Source: Cinclus cinclus (Eukaryota > Chordata > Aves > Passeriformes > Cinclidae). Taken from it: 64,000 nt of DNA. Shown piece after piece: positions 48,801 through 59,165 of this stretch. Made by a program: the position numbers and the translations under genes. The DNA lies in the NCBI RefSeq assembly GCF_963662255.1, contig NC_085046.1:130865332-130929331 (forward strand), read 5' to 3'. The notes beneath the pieces were generated by a model. It did not search any database. It was not told where the DNA came from and saw only the letters and a program-made list of their open reading frames with translations. Numbering within the stretch: the stretch's first letter is position 1; each line of letters begins with the position of its first letter.

Positions 48801-49358
48801 AGGTTCTGAAGTGCTAGTTGTCAGAGGTTTGTAACCTTTATCTTTTGAAGAATCTGCAGCAGTTTGTGAAAGCTTTTCTTCAGAGCTCAAAACACAAGAC
48901 AATATTTTTTTCCTGATGCTTCCTGAAGAACTACATTGTCTTTCACAGCATCCTACAGTTGTGCCAGCTTCACCAGTCTTGGGTAAAAGCAGCCTCCTGC
49001 GCAGCGAGGAGCCTTTTTTACTTGATTTAGGAGTTTCAAAAAAATATGCACTTCTATTTGCTTCTCTTTCTTCTGATAAGGAGATAGAATTCAATTCTTT
49101 TTCAATAGATGGTGATCTGGGAAAGAAGGCACTTGGATGGATGTGCTCAGAATGCTCCTGTACCAATGATACGCTTGTTATTCTTGGTGCTTCTTCACAA
49201 TCTGCATCAGGATCTTTTACTGACTCATTGCATCTGCTGTCCAGAAATGCTGAAGTGCAACACGCGTCTTTAAAATTAGAGTATTTAAAGTTGCTCCTGG
49301 GAGGTGTTAATCTATTTCTTTTAAGAATATTGAACCCTACTGGATGACTGTCTGACAT
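45589..49358 (-). CDS. FBXO43: FBXO43 (EMI2/ERP1), APC/C inhibitor
   Basis: F-box protein 43 inhibits the anaphase-promoting complex and holds vertebrate eggs at metaphase II until fertilisation; it is also needed in male meiosis. Four coding exons (47881-49358, 46909-47011, 45928-46113, 45589-45837) join in phase to 671 codons plus TAG-type stop; human is about 708. Domains in order: a disordered Ser-rich N-terminal half with a DSGYNS degron-like motif at residues 305-310; the [17 protein letters not shown] block at about 354-370; the F-box from about residue 449 ([20 protein letters not shown]) across the exon 1-2 junction; a C6HC zinc-binding region with C603, C606, C621, C626, C631, C634, H639 and C644; and the C-terminal RL tail (KRNLKRL) that docks on APC/C. 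All eight zinc ligands are present. FBXO5 is excluded by synteny and by the near-identity of the C terminus to FBXO43. Confidence 0.97.
45928..46113 (-). CDS. FBXO43: FBXO43 coding exon 3
   Basis: Sixty-two codons in phase 0, acceptor AAACCAACAG|GAA and donor ATGAAA|GTAGGT. Starts [20 protein letters not shown] and ends [11 protein letters not shown]. The GTAGGT donor was preferred over the GTATCT four bases downstream because only it preserves the conserved [14 protein letters not shown] junction. The following intron is only 90 bp. Confidence 0.93.
46909..47011 (-). CDS. FBXO43: FBXO43 coding exon 2 (end of F-box)
   Basis: A 103-nt exon, acceptor TTTGTTCCAG|C and donor ACTCGG|GTAAGA. It encodes [20 protein letters not shown] followed by [14 protein letters not shown], the C-terminal helix of the F-box region, and is conserved in FBXO43. 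Confidence 0.95.
47672..47721. repeat. Perfect inverted repeat, 22-bp arms, 6-bp loop
   Basis: Left arm 47672-47693 (core TAGATCTACATAG) and right arm 47700-47721 (core CTATGTAGATCTA) are exact reverse complements around the loop AAAGAC. It lies in the intron between FBXO43 coding exons 1 and 2, about 160 nt downstream of the donor. No element family recognised. Confidence 0.95.
47881..49358 (-). CDS. FBXO43: FBXO43 coding exon 1 (large)
   Basis: Encodes residues 1-492 plus two bases of a Ser codon, donor TGTGCAG|GTAAGT. Start ATG at 49358 gives [10 protein letters not shown] and aligns with the human MS start; [16 protein letters not shown] matches the human YSTFRDFCSTSSFQDS. The exon extends 5' as noncoding to 49406 (acceptor TTTATTTCAG|AAAC). 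That 48-nt stretch is also open in frame. Confidence 0.96.
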
Positions 49359-49406
49359 CTTCTGCTTGACACTTTGACTTTGAAAATGAAGATACCACTG
49401 TTGTTT
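49359..49406 (-). other. FBXO43: FBXO43 5' UTR part of exon 2
   Basis: Noncoding extension of the large exon up to a good acceptor (TTGTTTATTTCAG). The Kozak context is AAG ATG T. The frame is open through the segment, so an N-terminally longer isoform cannot be excluded from this sequence alone. Confidence 0.65.
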
Positions 49407-51264
49407 CTGAAATAAACAATAAAAGCAGTCACCAAAATCCCCTCAGATTAGAGAGAAAACCTTAGGTAAGTCTATTGAGATAACAGCCATAACAAAAGTA
49501 CTGTCATTAGTCTCAGTAGAAACAGGCCTTATGCATAAACACAAAAGTAGATTATTAGAATGAGTGATTAAAATGCATACTATACTGAGAAAAAAAAAAA
49601 AAATCAAACATATATCCAGTAAGCTAATTGACCTGGAAGTCCTCATCTGTGGAAAAGCACTTCAAGTAAGCAACACAGCAATTAGAGGCTCATTGGTGCT
49701 GAAATTGGCAACAAAACTCTCCACCATTCCAGCAGAGCTAAGATATTTACCAGCACTGTTACTGGTGCATCCAGCAACTAACAATTCAGTACTCAAGAAC
49801 AAGCAGAAGCTCTGGTAATAAGTGAGTTTAGATAAAAGGCTTAAGTAAAATAGGATTAATCATGAAGTTACAAGTCTACAAGCCTCCCTATTATTTAGAT
49901 CCCTAGAGTCCCCAGAAGGAAAGAATTTGACCTTTAGTTACAAAGTGAAAAGTGCTTTTTTTTAGCTGCCTTAATGTTTAAATGTTATTTTGTAAAGAAG
50001 CTCTCTGCTTTTGGTCATCTCCACAGGTAAACTGAGTGTTCTGAAAGCTTACATTTTTAAAAAAATGACTGACTAGACACATAGACCAGGTACATAGAAT
50101 TCAAGAGCTACTATATATTTTGCTAACAAGGTTAGAAGTGGCTGATGCAGACACTTAAATAAAAGATGTGTGGAAACAGGCTTACTTTTGCCACTCATAT
50201 ACTGCAGAGTTTCTCCACCCTAACCATAGTGGCATTACTTAGGTAATGTAATAACTTAGGTCACTGCTTTCTATGCACAATAAGTGTACAAAAGATGTTA
50301 GGAGTAATGCAGCAAGGGGGCTATTTGCACAGACACCAAACAGGTTCACATCTGTGTTGCAGGAATCAAGAGTTTGAATCAGCACCTTTTACTGTGGTTA
50401 CTGGCCTCTAGACTGATATTCTGGAGCATAAACCCTAGAATTAGCAAGTGCACTTTCAAAACAGAAGTAGCCATCTTTAAAGGTGGTTTCAACATCAAAT
50501 ACTAAGCCATGGTTAATATCCCAACAGCCCTGTCTTAGTCTAGCCCTAAGCCACCAAATACAAGCAGTGGGAACCCCAGCTGCCTGAGAGAGGTGAGGCA
50601 GAATTGTTCTTTGATGATCCTGGGTCCTCAATTAGCATTTTGGACCTGTATGGAAAGCACTTTCTAAGATGACTGCAATATAAAAGAAATGCTTTGTTTT
50701 GTTTTCTACTGCAAGAAGGCAGCAACAAGGGAAGTTCAAAAGGATGTTAAACCGTAGAATGACACCTTGGCATAAAGACATACACAATCTTGCTTATATC
50801 AATATGAAATTAAACAGACAAACAAAATCCACATACATAACTGAGAAAAACTCTTCCACCAAAGATAGGTATGTGAAAGTAATTACAAAACAATAACAAA
50901 TAGGAAATATGGCTTGCTTCCTTCCCTTCTCCCATTTATTTCTGTAAGTACCTTACTTACCTGTTTGTCTTCTGTCTCTGCTTTTACCTTGTTCCCTGTT
51001 TTACAGAATGAAATAAGTGACAGCACAAACAGGAAACACAAAGGCTTAGCTTTAAGCTAGTGTTTAGTGAATTAGAGATTACTTCTTTGCTACTGCAGGA
51101 CCAACTCCAAGTAGCATTTAATATTTCACCTGCATCACTTCATGTTTCAGTAGATTTGTAAGTACAGGTGTCCTACATTCTCCATTTCAAGGGAGGGCCC
51201 TGCTTTCCCTAAGACACCTGCCTTCAAACCAAGACATCCCCAACAGTTGATCCTGGGGCCACTG

Positions 51265-52178
51265 TAGTCCAATTTACTCATCAATAACTTGGATGAAAGG
51301 GGCAGATGCCTCCTCAGCAAGTTCACTGATGGCACAAAGCTGGAAGGAGCAGCTGATGCCCCAGAGGGCTGTGCAGCCCTTCAGAAGGACCTCAGCAGGC
51401 TGGAGACATGGGCAGAGAAAAACCATCTGAAAATCAAAGGCAAATGCAGGTCCTGCACCTGGGGAGGAATAACCCCAGGGACCAGTACAGGATGGGGGTG
51501 ACCTGCTGGGAAGCTGCTCTGCAGAGAAGGTCCTGGTGGACAACAAAATGTCCATGAGGCAGCAATGTGCCCAAGAAGGCCAAGGGCACCCTGTGTTGCA
51601 TTAAGAAAAGCATCACTGGGGGGTCAAGGGAGGTGATCCTGACCCTCCACTCAGCCCTGTTGAGGCTTCACCTGGAGTGCTGTGTCCAGTTCAGAGCTTT
51701 CCAGTTCAAGAAAGACAAAGAAATACTGGAGAGAGTCCAGTAGAACTATGGAGATGATTAGGGGACTGGAACACCTCAATTATGAGGAAAGGCTGAGAGA
51801 GCTGGGCCTGTATAGCCTGGAGAAAGGAAGACTGAGAAGGGACCTTATCAATGTCTATCAGTATCTGAAGGGAAAGTATCAAATGGATGCAGCCAGGCTC
51901 TTCCCAGGGGTGCCAAGTGATAGCACAAGAGGCAATGGGCAGAAACTGGTGCACAGAAAGCTCCACCTGAATAAGAAAGAAGTTTTACTGTGAGGATGAC
52001 AAAGCACTGAAAGGAGCTGCCTAGAGAGCTCTTGGGGTCTCTTTCTCTGGAGACATTCAAAAGCCATTTGGGCACAATCCTGAGTAATGTGCTCTGAGGA
52101 CCCTGCTCAAGCAGCAAAGTTGGACTAGATCTCCAGTGGTCCCTTCCAATCTTACATATTCTGTGATTCCGTGGTTCT
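51265..52178 (+). mobile_element. CR1 LINE fragment, longest copy in the window
   Basis: About 915 bp covering the C-terminal part of the CR1 reverse-transcriptase ORF (peptide pieces such as LLSKFTDGTKLEGAADAPEG, MIRGLEHLNYEERLRELGLY, RLRRDLINVYQYLKGKYQMD in different frames) and the 3' UTR. It ends CATATTCTGTGATTCCGTGG. Frameshifts and stops make it non-functional; 5'-truncated. Confidence 0.92.
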
Positions 52179-53189
52179 AGGCAACAGGCTGAAAAGGCTT
52201 TGTCATAAACCAGAAAATAAAGTTTTTCTACACTTTTAAAGGTATAAAATCTCTGTGCAGCACATTTCTACAGTTTGGTCAGTTATTCATGCCATGAGCA
52301 AAGGACCACACGAGCATAGCTCTTCTTTTTGTAAGAAGACAAAGACCTATAAGGAATCTGTCATAACAAGAGGGCATTGTCTTCACTAGCCTATAAGAAT
52401 AGAGGCTTCATTTTTATGTTCAATTTTGGAAAACTGCAGTTTGAAAATGTCGCCAGTAGATTATATGTCCAAAAATGTTGATAGACAGATTTAAACTGAA
52501 TTCTAGAGATAGCTGTTCAAAATCTCAATCCTCGCCCAAAAAAACCCCACATACCTGCACTTATCTTTAAAGATATAAGTATTTCCCTTAAATACAAGCA
52601 AACTAACCACATATTTGCCAAAATCCCAAAGGCTTCCAGGCTTAGAAAATTAATTTTCAGGCAGCATGCTGAAGAAACAACAAAAGGAAAACCTCACGTT
52701 TTGTAGTTTCATTCTCAGGCATTCTGTGGGACAACTGAGAATAGAAAAAAAAATAAATTTTACAGTATAAAAAATTAAGCAAACTTGTGCTTCAAGTAAC
52801 AAAAAAATCACAGCAAAACAAGATGTTGCAGCTATATGGGAGATCAGAATAGCTAAGTTAAAGAAATGTTGGTAACTCAAGCAGCCGAATATAATGCCGC
52901 ACAGAAGACAGCGTCCGGCAGGGGGAGCTTGTGAGCTCACCGCATTGATTCGGATATCTCAGAAAATATTACAGGGTAATATAAATTAAATTACCAATTG
53001 ACACTGAGTGAACAATGGCCGTCCATTAAGCTTCATTTCACCTCTTTTCTATACTTCATTCTATACCTCGCCCTTCGCGCATACATTGTTATACTTATTT
53101 TTACTTCTTTGCCCCCAAGTCCACAATTTTGAGACTCACATGGAATATTGCCTTCAGCCCTGAGGCCCCCAAAATAAGGACAAGTACAT

Positions 53190-53585
53190 GTTGGAGCGGG
53201 TCCAGAAGAGGAACACGAAAGTAATCAGAGGACTGGAGCACCTCTGCTCTGAAGACAGTCTGAGACAGTGAGAGTTGGAGAAGAGAAGCCTTCAGGAAAA
53301 AAATATTGTAGCCTTTCAGTACACAATGGGACCAGACAGAAAGCCAGAGAGGGACTTCTTATCAGCACATTTGGTGATAAAACAAGGCAGTAAGGGCTCT
53401 AAACTGAAAGAAGGAAAGTTAGGTTAGATGTTAGGAAAAAATTCATCACTATGAGGGCAACAACACATTGGAACATGTTGCCCAGAGAAGTCGTGGAAGC
53501 TCTATCACCAGCAGTGTTCAAGGTCATGCTGGATGTGGCTCAGAACAACCTGAAGGTGCCCCTGCCCATGGAAAGGACTCAGAAC
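53190..53585 (+). mobile_element. CR1 LINE fragment lacking its 3' end
   Basis: Starts around TTGGAGCGGGTCCAGAAGAG and continues with GGACTGGAGCACCTCTGCTC, TAGGTTAGATGTTAGGAAAA and TTGCCCAGAGAAGTCGTGGA, ending near CTGCCCATGGAAAGGACTCA without the terminal octamer repeats. A middle-aged, internally deleted copy. Confidence 0.85.
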
Positions 53586-54084
53586 TCGATTTTTAACATC
53601 CCTTGCAAAATGAACCATCCTACAATTTACAGCAAACCCCAGTGTACACCTCAAGATCGTACATGATTTCTTTCCAAAATGTATTACCTGAACAAGTTAA
53701 GCTTTAACACAAGGTATCATTTTACAAATACAGAAGGAAAAGCCTTCTGTGTTGAACATTTAACATTTCTCGGATTCTATTTCTATTCATAAGGGTCACC
53801 TTACAAAACCTTTTACAACACTACTTTTTATAAGCCTTTCTTTTTTATCATGAGAATTCCATCGACTAAACTTGAGCCATAACACCACATCTTTTTCATT
53901 TAGGGATCTTTAACCAGTTCCTGAAAGTTTTCTTAACCTTGTCTTAGATGTCAAACAGATGTGGAGGGAAGAAAAGGCTGGTCACACCACTAGTCAGTCA
54001 CAGAGGAAGTAACAAAATCCATATCTACCGAGACTAGATTTGTGTGCCCTGTGCATTTCTCACATCTATTATTATTTTTGCAGT

Positions 54085-54121
54085 TCTCAAATCAATTTTC
54101 AAATCAATTTACAAATCAACT
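54085..54121. repeat. Short tandem repeat, about 11-bp unit x3
   Basis: Three imperfect copies of a TCAAATCAATT unit, the third ACAAATCAAC. Minor intronic repeat. Confidence 0.7.
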
Positions 54122-54828
54122 GCAAACTTTATGGGAGATTACTGGACAAAATAATTCATATTCAGAGACCCAAACTAAATTTACGTTTCACAGATTTGGA
54201 CAAGGAATAATTTCTAACAAGTTTAGTCTTACCAAGCACCCTAAAGAGGTAATAATGTTGGTTACCCGAAGGCTATGTAAACGGTTCCTCCAACTTAGAG
54301 ATAGGTTCTAGGATAGAGTCACACCTGTTCCTAGTGATTTGTACTCCTCAGTAATACACACAGAACGCTTAAGTTTTGAACAAGACATTTTCTGCCTTTT
54401 TTTTTTTAAATCACTGTTCACTACTGCTAACAAAATAGATAAAGACAAAGCCTTGTTGACACAGAAATAATTCCTGTTATTTAAACAGATATAGTATGGG
54501 CAATAAAACTCTCTGCTCTTTGACCCCAAAGTCACTGATACCTTCAAAGGTAATAATACTGAAGGATATAGCCAAGTCCTATCTGTATGATGTGGGTCAC
54601 TTACCCTAATTCGTGAAGCAAATCAAGATCTTCCAATGCAAAGCGCTGTATTCAAAGTATTGCTTACCCCTAGTGATAACCTAGGTGAGAAAGGATGTAG
54701 ACAGAGAAGAGAGAAGGCACAAGAGAAACATTACCCGGCTGAGACAGTTTTCAGTCCATGTATATGTGTTAACTGCAATGCCTAATTACCCAGAGATGGC
54801 GATAATTGGGATTAGCTGAGGACCAGCA

Positions 54829-54829
<1 letters not shown>

Positions 54830-54859
<30 letters not shown>
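54830..54859. repeat. G30 homopolymer
   Basis: Thirty consecutive G on the plus strand (C30 in FBXO43 sense), lying about 20 bp beyond the putative first-exon donor at 54878. Such a run is rare, unstable and prone to sequencing length error; the length in the real genome is uncertain. Confidence 0.9.
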
Positions 54860-54860
<1 letters not shown>

Positions 54861-54877
54861 CGGGGTCTCTCAGACAC

Positions 54878-55270
54878 CTGAGATGCCGGACAGGAGCAAA
54901 GCAATCGCTTCACCCCCTCGCCTGGCACACGGGCGGGCACAGGAGCAGAGCATGGAAGCCGCCCTACCGCCGGAGGCAGCTGAGGCGGCTGCGGGGCACC
55001 CCGAGCAGAGCTGACGGAGAGGAGCAGGAGTGAAGGCGGGCTGGAGGAACTCCAGCCGCTCTCGCCGCCGGCCCCGGGCCCGTTGCCCTTGGCGAGGAGC
55101 CGCTCCGCCTGTCCCCACCCACACCGGCCCCTCGCGTGCGGCCGCCGCCGCTTTCCCTCGCTCGAGTTTGAACTACCCGCCCTCACCAACCGCTGCCTCC
55201 CCGCCCCCTCCGCGCTCGGCCCCGGCCGGGAGCGCCCAGCCCGCTCCTCGGAGACGTGAAGGAGCACCGG
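54878..55270 (-). other. FBXO43: Putative FBXO43 noncoding first exon
   Basis: CpG-rich sequence between a minus-strand TATA box (55294-55300) and a consensus donor TCTCAG|GTGTCT at 54877/54878. The 5' boundary is estimated as about 30 bp downstream of the TATA box. No transcript evidence is available, so both ends are inference. Confidence 0.4.
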
Positions 55271-55293
55271 CGAGGCTCGTCCCGCTCCTCTCG

Positions 55294-55300
55294 CTTTATA
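55294..55300 (-). promoter_or_regulatory. FBXO43: TATA box, FBXO43 direction
   Basis: TATAAAG on the minus strand in GGTGTATAAAGCGAGAGG, embedded in the CpG island and pointing toward FBXO43. A second TATAAAG on the plus strand at 55526-55532 points the other way. Confidence 0.5.
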
Positions 55301-55532
55301 CACCAGCCTCGCGGCCCCCGCCGCACCCAGTCCACTGTTAAAGCGCCCCTGAGTGGTTCCTGCCCCTGCTCTGCTTCTCCTCAGGCGCCCGGCGAGGGTG
55401 AGGCGTTCCCGCCTCTGCCGGAGCCCGCTCCGCTCCTGCGGCGGAGGGGAACGGGGGCGGGGGCGCTGAGGGGCGGCTCACATGGCTAATGATCTTTAGC
55501 CGTGCCATAGTCTTTAAGCTTGGGTTATAAAG

Positions 55533-55866
55533 GTGCCGGTTAATTTGAGTTAATTATCATCTTTTTACCCGACAGCCCAGGACTAAAACAGTCGCAGAAC
55601 GTTTGTCAAGTACATTGCCTCCAAAGCAGTCGGGTGGAGGGCCCCCGACTCCAGCACCACACAGGTTGTCCTCGAGTCTCCCCAGGTACTTCTTGCCAGA
55701 GATTCCAGTAAGGACCACTCTCCCTGGCTACAGTGTAGAGCATATTTTTCACACTTTGTCCTGTCGTGAGTGGTCTAAGGGCTACTCCTGTTACATTTGT
55801 TTAAAAGCCTATAGTTATTCAGTACCTAGAGCCTGGGTTTTGCTGAGGTTTTAGTTTTTCTGTATA

Positions 55867-55901
<35 letters not shown>

Positions 55902-58400
55902 ACACAAACCAGACAAACACAAACCCGCCAAAACCACGGCTCCGTGGATACCGGTTTTTCCTGGGCTCAGTATGGATAACGCAAGCCTTGACACCGGCGT
56001 GACGGGGGATGTCAGACCTGAACCACAGACCTAGAACCGACTCTAAAAGCAGCACCTACATTTTAAGAAGTAAACTCCCGGCTTAAGTAACGTAACCCCT
56101 GTTCGTGCGGGGTCTGGCAATTTCTCAGCCTTCCCCTTTGGGAGCTTCCCTCCTCCAGCTTCTCACATCTCTCCTGGTGTGAGATAGCCTGAAAGGGGGC
56201 CGAGGAAACAAGGGTTTAGAAGTTCCAGACCCAGAGCCGGCGCAAACGGATGTTTTTAAGGAAAAAATATAGATTTATTTGACAACAAGATAACAGTTAT
56301 GGCTAAAAAGGGAAAGGTTTTTGGAGTATCTCCCCCTTCCTTTTTAAAATGAGAAAACATTAGAAACTTTCTCTGAGGTAATAGAAGTTTTCTGAAAGTG
56401 CTTTTTGTAGTACCGTCTGTTTCGCAGAATAAAATTGTTTTTCAAATATTTGTAATTTTTTATTAAATACCGCCTCTTAAAATTGGAAGCTTATTAGTGG
56501 GACACAGCAACTGCAACTGTCTCAGTCACTCAAATCTGGATTTATGCGAGCTGGATCAAAAATACCCAAGAAATTTAATAAGTCGTAACTGCGACATTTT
56601 ATGCAATACAAAGAAGTATCACACTAGAAAGTGTGTTCTACCAAAATAAAAAAGTCCCCCTCCCAAAAACCCACCCCAACAAAAACCAAGCAAGCAAACA
56701 AAACCAAAAATCCTGAGAACGCAATTTCTAACAAGTGAAACGAGGTAACGAGGTAAGATATTCTGCAACACTTGGCTCTGCGCTCGGTTAGGGGTGCACT
56801 TCGTTCCCCTATTAAAAGTACGTGTAGCCCTGTGCCTTCGCCATCTCGACACACAAAGTCTCTCCTCTCCTTTGCCTATCAGTTCCTCAAGAACTGTTTC
56901 ACTTTCCGGGACACTGGGAGTCCCCCACAGTCTCAACACTCCCTGCTACTCTAAATCCAAAGGTGCATTTTTAAGAATATAATTTACCGGCACGTGGGAA
57001 TGGGACTTACCAAAGCGCTCCCCTCGTAAGGGGAGGAACCTATTTTTTCACGGGAATGTTTAAAGGATGCCAATAATCAAACAATTACACGATTTCTTTA
57101 TTAATGATGGAGACATTGTTTTCACAGGATTAGCTGAATTTTTCATGGAGATATTTTTCGTAATTCCTTTTAAATTTGTCGGCTTGACAAAAGCGTTTTA
57201 AAAATACTAACGAGCATAGAGAAATAATCCGGGGAGGGGGGAATAAGGGGTTGTATTTGCTTTTTTTGGAATTGGTAATTTCTTACCATGCGTTTACCAA
57301 GAAAGATAGAGCTCAGTCTATTTTTCACCTCTCTTTCTACATCTTGGTACCCACCCATACCCGCGGTTCATAGAGGAGGAGAGGATGCAAGTAGTAACCT
57401 ATAACAAAACTTCTGCCTTTTACAAACCATTTTTGTTGTCCGTGCTTTATTTTGGCATTCCAAAATTATGTTTAGCTTTATTCTTACAGAGCAGTGTGAA
57501 GGAGCACGTCTAAAGTCATTACTGTGATTTCATTACGTTTAATTTAAACACAAAATTAGGAAAACAAAGACTTTATTATTACCCGAGTTCATTTTAGGTA
57601 AGTTAAAAGTCATATATCAAGGTGACTTGCTGGTAGGAGAACATCAATGAATTACATATGATAAAACCTCATTCGTATTAATTGGGATGCTTACGAAACA
57701 ATTTTTATTCCATATTCAGAAACAGAAAGAGACCTTAAACTAGATACCTTTGAATGGTCTAATATTTTAAATTGGCACATTCACAAAACATAGTATTCGT
57801 TAAACATTGAGGGGGACGGGGGTAGAAATAAAGCAAAGATACCTAATTCTTCTGTCAGCCGAAGATTCAGAATTGGTACCGCCAGCGAGGTGGGGCCAGT
57901 GACAAAGAGCAACTGGTGTCGTTTCAAATCTTGCCTGCACTATTTTAGTTCAGTATATCGGGAAACGCCCACATATGAACTTATTTCGTAATAGAACCTT
58001 ACACTTAAAATGTGCGACATATATGCTTGTAGTATGTAAGTTTGGCTTCATGTGGATACATATGATACCGACCACGGCATCAAAATACCGAGATGCGGGG
58101 TTTATCCACGAACTTTAGGTAAAACCCTTCTGAAAACAGAGAGGACCTTGAGGCAGAACACCTCGGTGGTTTAAAACTCCGCAGCCATGTGGCCAGACCT
58201 GGCGCGGGGCACTGCCTATCCCCAGTGTGCTGGGTACATGAAAATAAAATAATGAAAACACCGGGGACCTTGGGGCTGATTTTACCTAACCATGCAGCTG
58301 CCTGCTTTCTTCATTGATAACTGGCACTGTTATTCATATGGAAGGCTGCGTCTTAAAATAAGCCGTGTGCCTTTTATTTATTTATTTATTTCCCCCCCCA
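55533..58400. other. FBXO43-POLR2K spacer
   Basis: About 2.9 kb with no supportable gene. CpG dinucleotides are noticeably more frequent than in the rest of the window even where GC is low. Contains an A31 run (55869-55899) and a TTTA microsatellite (58374-58391). Confidence 0.6.
55869..55899. repeat. A31 homopolymer
   Basis: Thirty-one consecutive A, followed by an A/C-rich stretch. No retroposed gene or SINE head is recognisable upstream, so it is listed only as a homopolymer. Confidence 0.9.
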
Positions 58401-58439
58401 GGTGGTTAACACGCAGAATTGAATATTTATGAGTTTCTC

Positions 58440-58740
58440 AGCCTCATTACTATTCATCTCGCGGAAGCTGAAGCCGAGGAAGCGCGGCCCGCCCCTGCCC
58501 CGCCCCCGCCGGGCGCTCGTCATCATCGTGCGCCGGGGCGGCGGCGAGGCCGGCGGGGCTGGGCAGCGGCGCGGGGCTGCTCCGGCCCTTCGCGTGTTCC
58601 CTTCTCTGCTGGGCGCTGGGGCTGTGGCGGGCAGGGAGAGGCCGTGGACCAGCTTCGTGAGCTTCGCTCCTGCGTGCCAGACCAGCGGAACGGTGGGGGA
58701 GGCCGGAGTTGGGGCGGGATGGGGAGCCTGAGGCCCGTGG
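58440..58740 (+). promoter_or_regulatory. POLR2K: CpG island, probable POLR2K promoter and first exon
   Basis: CpG-dense block with GC-box motifs (CCCGCCCCTGCCCCGCCCCC, about 58490-58510) and a TCTCGCGG element just upstream (58457 region), typical of TATA-less housekeeping promoters. It lies about 2.1 kb upstream of the first coding exon, as expected for POLR2K whose ATG-bearing exon is internal. The transcription start and first-exon donor could not be fixed. Confidence 0.7.
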
Positions 58741-58852
58741 GTTTCTCCTTCGTGGGCTGTGCGGGACGTGAAGGAGCGGGTTGGCCTCTCTTACGGGTGC
58801 ATAAGGGATGCTCGAACAGGGAGCCTCATTAATATGTAAAAATATCTGAACC

Positions 58853-58867
58853 GGGGGGGGTGGGGGG
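58853..58867 (+). repeat. G-rich run (G8 T G7)
   Basis: Two long G runs separated by T, located at the left edge of a CR1 3' fragment. Confidence 0.85.
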
Positions 58868-58884
58868 GTGCTGAGAAGATGAGG

Positions 58885-59165
58885 CCGGGCTCCTCTTGGT
58901 GGTGCCAAACACTAGGACAATAGGCAGAAACTGAAGTACTGGAAGTTCCACCTGAATAGGGGGAAGAACTTTCCTGTGCGGTTGACCGCACACCGGAACA
59001 GATTGTTCAGAGAGAGGTTGAGGAGTCCCCCTCACTGGAGATACTCGGGAACCTTCTGTGTGCACTCCTGTGTCACGTGCTCTGGGATGATCTCACTTAA
59101 GCAGGGAGGTTGGACCAGATGACCTGCTGTGGTTCCTTCCAGCCGAAATTTCCGATTTGGTGAGG
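58885..59165 (+). mobile_element. CR1 LINE 3' fragment
   Basis: About 280 bp with the CR1 landmarks CAGAAACTGAAGTACTGGAA (near 58925), GTTCCACCTGAATAGGGGGA, GAACAGATTGTTCAGAGAGA and GGGAGGTTGGACCAGATGAC; the terminal octamers are degenerate. It lies in the presumed POLR2K first intron, in sense orientation. Confidence 0.88.

Larger units (their letters stand above)
49407..54877. other. FBXO43: FBXO43 first intron (presumed)
   Basis: About 5.5 kb between the large exon's acceptor and the putative noncoding first exon. It holds two plus-strand CR1 copies (51265-52178 and about 53190-53580), antisense to the gene. A few CpGs and a possible GCG|GTGAGC donor near 52940 (minus) could mark an alternative first exon, but nothing else supports that. 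Confidence 0.5.
54860..55490. promoter_or_regulatory. FBXO43: CpG island, probable FBXO43 promoter
   Basis: About 630 bp with very high GC and abundant CpG (GCCGCCGCCGC, CTCTCGCCGCCGGCCCC), in sharp contrast to flanking AT-rich DNA. Position upstream of FBXO43 and the enclosed minus-strand TATAAAG support assignment. Long open frames on both strands here are composition artefacts. Confidence 0.75.

Noticed and set aside
48916..49347. 143-codon plus-strand open frame opposite FBXO43
   Set aside because: Antisense shadow of the large FBXO43 exon.
52650..52940. 96-codon minus-strand frame with a possible GCG|GTGAGC donor upstream of FBXO43
   Set aside because: Considered as an alternative FBXO43 first exon, but there is no CpG island or promoter signal and no in-frame link to the large exon.
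54812..55303. 163-codon minus-strand open frame in the FBXO43 CpG island
   Set aside because: GC-rich island lacking stops by composition, includes the homopolymer-coded Pro run; likely 5' UTR and promoter.
58419..58908. Open frames of 100-152 codons in the POLR2K CpG island
   Set aside because: Composition artefacts; POLR2K starts in the next exon and its protein is complete without them.
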